From positions 21,229 through 85,228 of the forward strand of contig CAJOEC010000007.1 in the NCBI GenBank assembly GCA_905233425.1: DNA of 64,000 nt, given 5' to 3'. Source of the DNA: an uncultured Prevotella sp. (GTDB lineage: Bacteria > Bacteroidota > Bacteroidia > Bacteroidales > Bacteroidaceae). Positions within the stretch are counted from its first letter, which is position 1. Every line of letters starts with the position of its first letter. Below, in pieces: positions 57,925 through 64,000 of this stretch. Under the pieces are notes generated by a model. That model was given only the letters and a program-made list of their open reading frames with translations. It did not search any database and was not told the DNA's origin. The position numbers and the translations under genes are program-made.

Positions 57925-59565
57925 ATGACCAACGATTACCAGCTTCGCGTGCTGCCGCCGATTGCCGCCAACGATGCGGCCCTGCGCAGCTATGTGGCCC
58001 GTGAGAAGGGCATCGACGAGGCCTCGCTGAAGGCTGTGCGCATCACGAAGCGTTCCATCGACGCCCGCCAGCGCACCATCTACGTGAACCTCACCGTGCG
58101 TGTCTATGTTGACGAACTGCCCGCCGAGGGCGACGACTATGAGCGTGTGGTCTACCCCAACGTCTCGCGCCGTCCACAGGTCGTCGTCGTGGGGGCAGGC
58201 CCCGGCGGACTCTTCGCCGCCCTGCGCCTCATAGAGCTGGGGCTGAGGCCGGTGGTGCTTGAACGAGGTAAAGACGTGCACGAGCGGAAGAAGGACCTGG
58301 CACGCATTTCGCAGACACAGCAGGTGGACTCCGAGAGCAACTACTGCTTCGGCGAGGGTGGGGCGGGGGCCTACAGCGACGGCAAGCTCTACACACGCTC
58401 GAAGAAACGCGGCAACACGGAGAAAATACTCCGAGTGCTGTGCCAGCACGGGGCTTCGACCGACATTCTTGCCGACGCACACCCACACATTGGCACCGAC
58501 AAACTGCCCCAGGTCATTGAGTCCATACGCCGTACTATTATTAATAGTGGTGGAGAGGTGCATTTCCAGACAAAGATGACGGGGCTGGTGATTAACGACG
58601 ACGAGGTGGTCGGTGTGGAGGCCCAGCAGACAGCCGGCCCCGGACCCTCCACCACCAACTTCTTCGGCCCCGTCATACTGGCCACCGGCCATTCCGCCCG
58701 CGATGTCTACCGTTACCTCGCCTCGATTCTCCCCTCCTCGCCTGTGGCCGGGATTGAGGCAAAGGGCATTGCCGTGGGAGTAAGACTGGAGCATCCCGCA
58801 CAGCTCATCGACGAGATACAGTACCACTGCCACGGTAAGGGCAAGCCCCAGTGTCTGCCCGCTGCCGAATACTCATTCGTCACGCAGGTGGAGGGCCGGG
58901 GTGTCTACTCTTTCTGCATGTGTCCCGGCGGTTTCGTCATTCCTGCCGCCACCGGCCCCGAGCAGATAGTGGTCAACGGCATGAGTCCCGCCAGCCGAGG
59001 CACACAGTGGAGCAACAGCGGAATGGTGGTCGAAGTGAGGCCCGAAGACCTTGACAGTTCAGAGTTCGCTATGGACTCTGAGCCAAGCACAATGAACTAT
59101 GCGCTAAAGATGATGGTCTTCCAGGAGCATCTTGAGCGCCAATGCTGGCAGCAGGGCAACTACCGCCAGACGGCACCGGCGCAGCGCATGGCCGACTTCG
59201 TCAATGGCCGGTTGGGTGCCAGTCTGCCACGCAGTTCCTACGCTCCGGGACTGGTGACCTCGCCGCTCCATTTCTGGATGCCCAAGCCCATAGTGTCGCG
59301 TCTGCAGCAGGCATTCCGCCATTTCGGGCGCCAGGCCCACGGCTTCCTCACCAACGAGGCCGTGATGATTGGCGTGGAGACGCGCACGTCGAGTCCCGTG
59401 CGCATAGTGCGCGACCCGCAGACACTATGCCACGTGTGTCTCAGGGGCCTCTACCCCTGTGGCGAGGGCGCCGGCTATGCCGGAGGAATCGTCTCGGCAG
59501 CCGTCGACGGCGAGCGTTGTGCGGAGATGTGCGCCCCATATTGTGGCCTTAGACATAAGAATTAA
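57925..59565 (+). CDS. FAD-dependent oxidoreductase of the NAD(FAD)-utilizing dehydrogenase family
   Basis: Widely conserved single-gene flavoprotein of unknown substrate. 546 aa: an N-terminal alpha/beta domain ('DEASLKAVRITKRSIDARQRTIYVNLTV'), the dinucleotide fold VVVVGAGPGGLFAALRLIEL (86-105), 'VDSESNYCFGEGGAGAYSDGKLYTRSKKRG', 'VILATGHSARDVYRYL', and the C-terminal 'LCHVCLRGLYPCGEGAGYAGGIVSAAVDG'. The stretch around residues 372-392 (DLDSSEFAMDSEPSTMNYALK) is unusually loose for this family and could be another small insertion, but I cannot show a repeat origin. Confidence 0.87.
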   Translation: MTNDYQLRVLPPIAANDAALRSYVAREKGIDEASLKAVRITKRSIDARQRTIYVNLTVRVYVDELPAEGDDYERVVYPNVSRRPQVVVVGAGPGGLFAALRLIELGLRPVVLERGKDVHERKKDLARISQTQQVDSESNYCFGEGGAGAYSDGKLYTRSKKRGNTEKILRVLCQHGASTDILADAHPHIGTDKLPQVIESIRRTIINSGGEVHFQTKMTGLVINDDEVVGVEAQQTAGPGPSTTNFFGPVILATGHSARDVYRYLASILPSSPVAGIEAKGIAVGVRLEHPAQLIDEIQYHCHGKGKPQCLPAAEYSFVTQVEGRGVYSFCMCPGGFVIPAATGPEQIVVNGMSPASRGTQWSNSGMVVEVRPEDLDSSEFAMDSEPSTMNYALKMMVFQEHLERQCWQQGNYRQTAPAQRMADFVNGRLGASLPRSSYAPGLVTSPLHFWMPKPIVSRLQQAFRHFGRQAHGFLTNEAVMIGVETRTSSPVRIVRDPQTLCHVCLRGLYPCGEGAGYAGGIVSAAVDGERCAEMCAPYCGLRHKN

Positions 59566-59681
59566 AGGAAATTCGTGGATAAAATTAGTGTCAATTAGAA
59601 TAATTCGTTTCTAAAACAAACTTTATTTCCTGTTTCCTCTAAAGATTTTGTTTCAACCGCAGGTCGAACTATTTCCGACGG

Positions 59682-59918
59682 TGTAGGGGCAGGCCCTGTG
59701 CCAGCCCGATGCCCGCAAAGGGCAATGTCCGCCACAGTGTGTCACGTGGTTCCGCCATCGTCGTGAATGTGCCCCTGCCGGGGCATCGGGCTGGCACAGG
59801 GCCTGCCCCTACATAGTCTGGCGGCTGCTGTCAAATCGGCTCCGAGAGGCCTTCGAGTTCGCGCCGGGCGAACTCCGAGTTCGCACGGCGCGAACTGACA
59901 GTTCGCCCGGCGCGAACT
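59682..59918. repeat. Intergenic cluster: 33-bp perfect inverted repeat plus three AGTTCGC palindromes
   Basis: 59682-59714 and 59781-59813 are exact inverted repeats (core GTAGGGGCAGGCCCTGTGCC) separated by 66 bp. AGTTCGC...GCGAACT palindromes follow at 59856-59874, 59878-59896 and 59900-59918, then TTTTT. Arrangement and order match 20539-20763, so the composite block is itself repeated in the genome. The remaining sequence 59566-60181 has no gene. Confidence 0.85.
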
Positions 59919-60181
59919 TTTTGGGCCTCCCAAGCCCTTTTCCGGACACGCCCAGGCCCTTTTCCCAAACAAGCCCAAGCCCTTTCCCCTACAAGTGGCT
60001 GCATTGCCGCCAAAACAGCTCCAATCGTCATTTGTCTTTACGAATCAATACGATTTTGCTACTGACCCCTTCATAATTCAGGCGGCATGACAGCGATGCC
60101 GGACATACGGACACAAAAATCCCCCGCAGCGCGAAGGGCGGTGCGAGGGGCGATGTCTGTCTCTACGGAGAAAAGGGAGAA

Positions 60182-61078
60182 CTACTGCCACAGCGGCTCC
60201 TGTCGCCAGTTTGTACGGGGGAAGCCCATTGCTTCGAGGTCAACCGTAGGATAGCGCAGCATAATCAGCTTTAGGTCGCCCACGAAAGTTGTCTGCGGGT
60301 CGATGGCACGGAGCCAGTAGCATACGGAGCACAACTGGGGGTATGTGGAATCAAGCGGAAAATTGAAATCCGTAAGCCACCTGCCCGGCATCTCTTCGGG
60401 CATGGCGGGACGCAGGGGAAAATAACGGTTCCAGACGCGGGCATGATGGGCGCAATAGTTCCGCAACGCGGTCAGGCTCTCCAACCAACTGGCTAGGAAA
60501 CGGTGGTGGTTCAGCCCGAACTCACGCGCCACGCGATGCTTCAGCTCCGGCTCGTTGAAATTGTTGAACAGCTTCGACAGCACCCCTATAGACACCACCT
60601 CCAGCGTCTTCCATACTGGCGGCAGGTCTGGTTCCGTGTACTTGCGGAAATGCTCGCGGATATACCGCTCACGCGAACGCCCCACCTCCTTGCGAATCGC
60701 CTCCAGGTTCTTCGTGAAGTATTGGTTGTTCACTGCCCTCGTCTCGTCCATGAACCAGAATGGCCCGTACGTCGGGGCGAAATGCTTGATGACCTTCGAG
60801 CGCACTGCCACCTCAATCGTCTGGATTGCACGGAACAACAGCGCCTTCAAGTCATTGTCGAAATGATAGCAGCGCATCACCTCGTCGAAGTGGCTGTTGG
60901 GTAGAAACGTATGAGTGCGATGGTCGGCCTCCAAGTGAAACCAATAGTCGGCCAGCCGGAAGTAGCTGATGGCATCCAGTGCCCGCACGGCCTCCGCCTC
61001 GTCGTCAATCAAAAGCCCTCGCCCTTTCAGCGTCTCAATCTGCTGTGCGAGAGGCATCGCTTGCTTAGTATATCTCAT
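60182..61078 (-). CDS. Abi-family (AbiD/AbiF-like) abortive infection protein
   Basis: Abi_2 family protein; family members cause abortive infection or act as HEPN-type RNases. 298 aa: 'LKGRGLLIDDEAEAVRALDAISYFRLADYW', 'YHFDNDLKALLFRAIQTIEVAVRSKVIKHF' and the HEPN-like R-x4-6-H motif in 'LTALRNYCAHHARVWNR' near residue 205. Perfect promoter upstream. No antitoxin gene is adjacent (some relatives pair with a non-coding RNA). Flanked by repeat clusters on both sides, as expected for an acquired defence gene. Confidence 0.88.
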   Translation of the reverse strand: MRYTKQAMPLAQQIETLKGRGLLIDDEAEAVRALDAISYFRLADYWFHLEADHRTHTFLPNSHFDEVMRCYHFDNDLKALLFRAIQTIEVAVRSKVIKHFAPTYGPFWFMDETRAVNNQYFTKNLEAIRKEVGRSRERYIREHFRKYTEPDLPPVWKTLEVVSIGVLSKLFNNFNEPELKHRVAREFGLNHHRFLASWLESLTALRNYCAHHARVWNRYFPLRPAMPEEMPGRWLTDFNFPLDSTYPQLCSVCYWLRAIDPQTTFVGDLKLIMLRYPTVDLEAMGFPRTNWRQEPLWQ

Positions 61079-61153
61079 CGTTCAAACCATTATAGACGAA
61101 ATTATCCCGCCGGGTAGGCTGTTCTTATGGGAAGCAGGCGGGATTTGTCGGGT

Positions 61154-61186
61154 GCAAAGGTAGACATAATTTCCGAAACGACCAAA
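61154..61186 (-). promoter_or_regulatory. Promoter of the Abi gene
   Basis: Minus strand TTTG 61186-61183 and TACCTTTGC 61162-61154, spacer 20 bp. Leader of about 70 nt. Confidence 0.8.
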
Positions 61187-61355
61187 TAATTTAGCAAATA
61201 ATTAACTAATAACAATATTTATAATGCGTTTGGTCTGTTATATGGTGACGCTTTCAGCGTCTTTCAGCCAAACCTTTTGCCCCGTCATTTTCCTTTCCCG
61301 CCCCACTTTTTATGTTTTTTTGTAGATTTCCAGTGGCTATGTCGCAGAAAGTTAG

Positions 61356-61364
61356 TACCTTTGC
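61356..61364 (+). promoter_or_regulatory. -7 element of the last surface-protein gene
   Basis: TACCTTTGC, 26 bp before ATG 61391; -33 TTTG not evident. Confirms that the open frame upstream to 61277 is not translated. Confidence 0.55.
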
Positions 61365-61390
61365 ACGCGAATATAGAACCAACAACAATT

Positions 61391-63842
61391 ATGACACAGA
61401 AACTTTACTTCATCATCGCCTTCTTCTGCGCACTCGCAGGGATGACCAACACGGCACAGGCCGAGACCGTGACCAAGACCTACCTCTTCAGCGGCCAGAT
61501 GGAAAGTGCATACTACAACTTCGAGTGCAATGGCTACTTCTACGAGGAGGGCGTGACGGGCACGCACTACAACAGCTCGCCCGCCTCGTGGAACTACGGC
61601 ACCACCGGCAGCATCAGCTTCACGCTGGCCGACGGCATCGGCTTCACCTTCGCCAGTTCATCTGACAAAATCTCCGTCCCCTCCTCTGAATACCTCGGCG
61701 GGGAGGGCGACGTGACATTCAACATTAGCGGCGGCACGACCTACTATATCTGGCGCGTCGAGGTGTACGACAAAAGCAACCACACGCTTTTCGACGAAAT
61801 TAACTGGAAGGACAACAACGTGGAGGGCACGAAGACGTTCAGCAAGACCGTCAACGGAGGCACCGATGGCCTTTCCGTCAAGAAGATTGTCATCACCTAT
61901 TCCCAGCAGGACTACTACCTCATCAGCAGCGGAACGACGACCATCAGCGGCGTGAACAACGAGTATGTCTATACTGCCGGTATGATATGCCCTGAGCCTA
62001 CGGTGGTCTGCAACGGCGTAACGCTCACTAAGGGGACACACTACACCCTTTCCTACACCAACAATGTTAAGATAGGCACGGCCACCGTCACCGTCACGGG
62101 CATTGAGCCGTACCACGGCAGCGTCTCAAAGCATTACACCATCCGTGCTTTACAACTGAGCGACTTCAACCGGCTCGACGACGGCAGCTACGAGATTGCC
62201 AGCAAGGCAGATCTTGATCGGCTGTCTGACTACGTCAACTCCGGCAACGACTGTTCGGGCGTCACTTTCCGACAGACCGCAGACATCGCTTACAGCGGAA
62301 CCCTGACGGGCATTGGCTACTTCAATAAAAGTCCAAATAGCAACGTGTTTGAAAAGAGAGTATTCTGCGGCACCTACGACGGGGGGGAGCCACGTCATCA
62401 GCGGTCTCAAAGTTCAAAATAATATAGCGTCTTTTGACGGCACTAATATTACGTGGACAGAGATATATTCTGGTCTTTTTGCCGGCATGGAGAATGCCAC
62501 TATACGAAATGTATGTCTCGTCAGCCCCAAAATCGTCAACGATGTTTATTTGCCTTCAGCATATATAGACAAAGCTATTGTACGTGGGACTAAAGAAATA
62601 TTTTTATTTTCGGGCGGTATAGCCGGCTACGCCGCTGGCTGCACCATAGAGAATTGTTTCGTATATAATCCCCAATACAATGAATCGATTGCTTGTGATT
62701 ATAAAACAAAAGCAACGCGTTATTACCCCATCGTCGGCAAAAGTACTTCCAACACCACGACAACGAACAGCGCACAGGTCTATAAAGCCACGTCGGGCAG
62801 CAACATGAGCTTCGCCGAGAACAGCATCGCTTCCACCGACGGCTTCATCTACAGCGGAAGCCGCTACTACAAGGAGAGCGCCGCCGTCGCCCTCCGCTAC
62901 ACCGGTGCCGCCGCTTCTGCCGCCAACACGCTCACCTTCACCGACGGCTCGGGCAACGCGCTCAACCTTAGCGGCAGCGGCAATCCCTACACCCTCACCA
63001 TGCCTGCCCGCAACATCACCGTCAACGCCGCCCTCGTGGCCAACGAGCTGACACTCGCCAACGCCGCCGACAACTCCTCGGCCATCGCCAACGCCGCCAC
63101 CGCCTGCGCCAACGGCAAGACCTACAACGTAACTCTCGCCGACCGCACACTCGCCAAGGACGGCTACTGGAACACGCTGTGCCTGCCCTTCCCGCTGACC
63201 GCCGACCAGGTGACGGCCCTTCTCGGCACCAACGGCACGCTCTTGGAGATGGATACCGACGGCGACCACAGCGGCCACAAGACCGGCCTCGCCGCCGACG
63301 GCACGCTATACCTCTTCTTCAAGAACGCCTCGACCATCGAGGCCGGACAGCCCTACATCATCAAGTGGACCGACGGCGACGACCTCGTCAGCCCCGTCTT
63401 CACCGGCGTCACCGTCGGCAACAGCTCCGCCGCCCCCGTCACCGCCGCGAACAGCGGCTACCAGTCCGTCGAGTTCCGCGGCGCCTACAGCCCCGTGACC
63501 CTCGCCGCGGGCAACCAGAGCTGCCTCTACCTCGGCGCCGCCAGCACCCTCTACTGGCCCACCGCCAGCATGACCATCGGCGCCTGCCGCGCCTACTTCC
63601 ACGTCGACCTCACCGGCCCCGTCAACACCGTCCGCGCCTTCCGCCTCGGCTTCGGCGACGGCTCCGATGAAAATGGGGTTGAGGAAATATCTACTCCCCT
63701 CTCAACCCGGAGAGGGGCCGGGGGTGAGGCTTACTACTCCCTCGATGGCCGCAAGGTTGACGGTGTAGGGGCAGGCCCCGTGCCAGCCCGCCTCCGCAAG
63801 GGCATCTTCATCGTGAATGGTAAAAAGGTCGTGATTAAGTAA
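61391..63842 (+). pseudogene. GLUG-type secreted surface protein split by a +1 frameshift at a G7 tract
   Basis: The first frame (61391-62422) starts with a signal peptide (MTQKLYFIIAFFCALAGMTN), contains Ig-like beta modules and runs to 'GYFNKSPNSNVFEKRVFCGTYDGG', then degenerates (EPRHQRSQSSK). The continuation is in the next frame: 'GGSHVISGLKVQNNIASFDG' through GLUG-like repeats, 'TFTDGSGNALNLSGSGNPYTL' and the C-terminal tail 'YYSLDGRKVDG...KGIFIVNGKKVVIK' ending 63842. The junction is GGGGGGG (62381-62387); six G would restore one 816-residue protein. The tail contains two repeat-derived inserts (about 63690-63727 and 63762-63790). Real phase-variable gene, pseudogene, or sequencing error are all possible. 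Confidence 0.8.
62381..62387 (+). repeat. G7 homopolymer at the frameshift
   Basis: Seven G between GAC and AGCC. Poly-G tracts in coding regions of surface proteins are classic slippage sites for on/off switching; seven is at the short end. Confidence 0.7.
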
Positions 63843-63871
63843 TGGTATGTTCTATAAATTGCAAAAACTAC

Positions 63872-63993
63872 GCGCAGCCTTTCCCCTCCCTTCAAGGGGA
63901 TGGGCAGGGGTGGGGTCTGTAACTAATTGGCAGCGATAAATATACTGACCCCACCCCTAACCCCTCCCCTACAAGGGAGGGGAAAGGCTGCGC
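63872..63993. repeat. Large paired palindrome (21-bp perfect arms) at the window end
   Basis: 63872-63892 and 63973-63993 are exact inverted repeats; inside, a GACCCCACCCC-type segment pairs with its complement. Architecture and composition resemble the paired elements A-C of the efflux operon. 63843-63871 has no feature. Confidence 0.8.
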
Positions 63994-64000
63994 ACCAATT

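Overview
The window is a chromosomal segment of a Bacteroidales bacterium, most likely Prevotella or a close relative. Evidence: many genes start 20-90 bp downstream of the Bacteroidetes promoter pattern TTTG-N19/20-TAnnTTTGC; there are BspA-like LRR and dockerin-tailed surface proteins, a 'YSLDGRKV...KGIFIVNGKKV' C-terminal tail, and lineage-typical families (DUF4294, DUF4129, DUF4350, AAA-ATPase_like/PDDEXK_9). I saw no rRNA, tRNA, CRISPR array or prophage.

Layout. 0-10.1 kb is accessory: the end of a PD-(D/E)XK-like gene, a hicAB module with a frameshifted toxin, a BspA-like gene whose start codon lies in the target duplication of a 466-bp MITE-like element, an AAA ATPase overlapping a 54-aa frame, a 22-bp phased repeat array, a tandem-repeat dockerin protein and an AAA/PDDEXK_9 protein. 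10.1-16.3 kb is housekeeping (2-oxoacid oxidoreductase gamma subunit, DUF4294, rodA, cdaA, folP, dacB). 16.3-20.5 kb is a small defence island: PIN-like DUF4411 plus HTH/ImmA peptidase, then an EcoRI-type adenine methylase directly followed by a DUF262-HNH nuclease, behind a leader with three inverted repeats. 20.8-30.9 kb holds a sialate O-acetylesterase, tyrS, an RND efflux operon and an lpxA-like gene. 30.9-36.0 kb is a SpoIIM/DUF4129/DUF4350/MoxR operon. 36.2-45.6 kb (mostly minus strand) holds trxA, a capD-type dehydratase, gamma-carbonic anhydrase, der, a polyprenyl synthase and tonB, interrupted by a zeta toxin and a decayed AAA/PDDEXK_9 copy. 45.6-59.6 kb holds a large surface protein, glutathione peroxidase, a nuclease lipoprotein, L31, rnhB, thyA, recQ, clpXP and an FAD oxidoreductase. 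The end has an Abi-family gene and a surface protein split by a frameshift at a G7 tract.

The most striking signal is distributed. Short palindromes and microsatellites (7-, 9-, 10-bp units; GC-rich paired inverted repeats) fill the gaps between genes, and many also lie in frame inside genes. Apparent insertions are readable in FolP, Der, RnhB, ThyA, a TolC-type protein, an LpxA-like protein, sialate esterase, a DUF4350 protein, probably DacB, and the C-terminal tail of the last surface protein. In several cases the tract sits at a tolerant position next to a conserved motif. This resembles the Rickettsia palindromic elements that colonise coding sequence, but with several unrelated repeat families at once. 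I consider it the best candidate for an undescribed phenomenon here.
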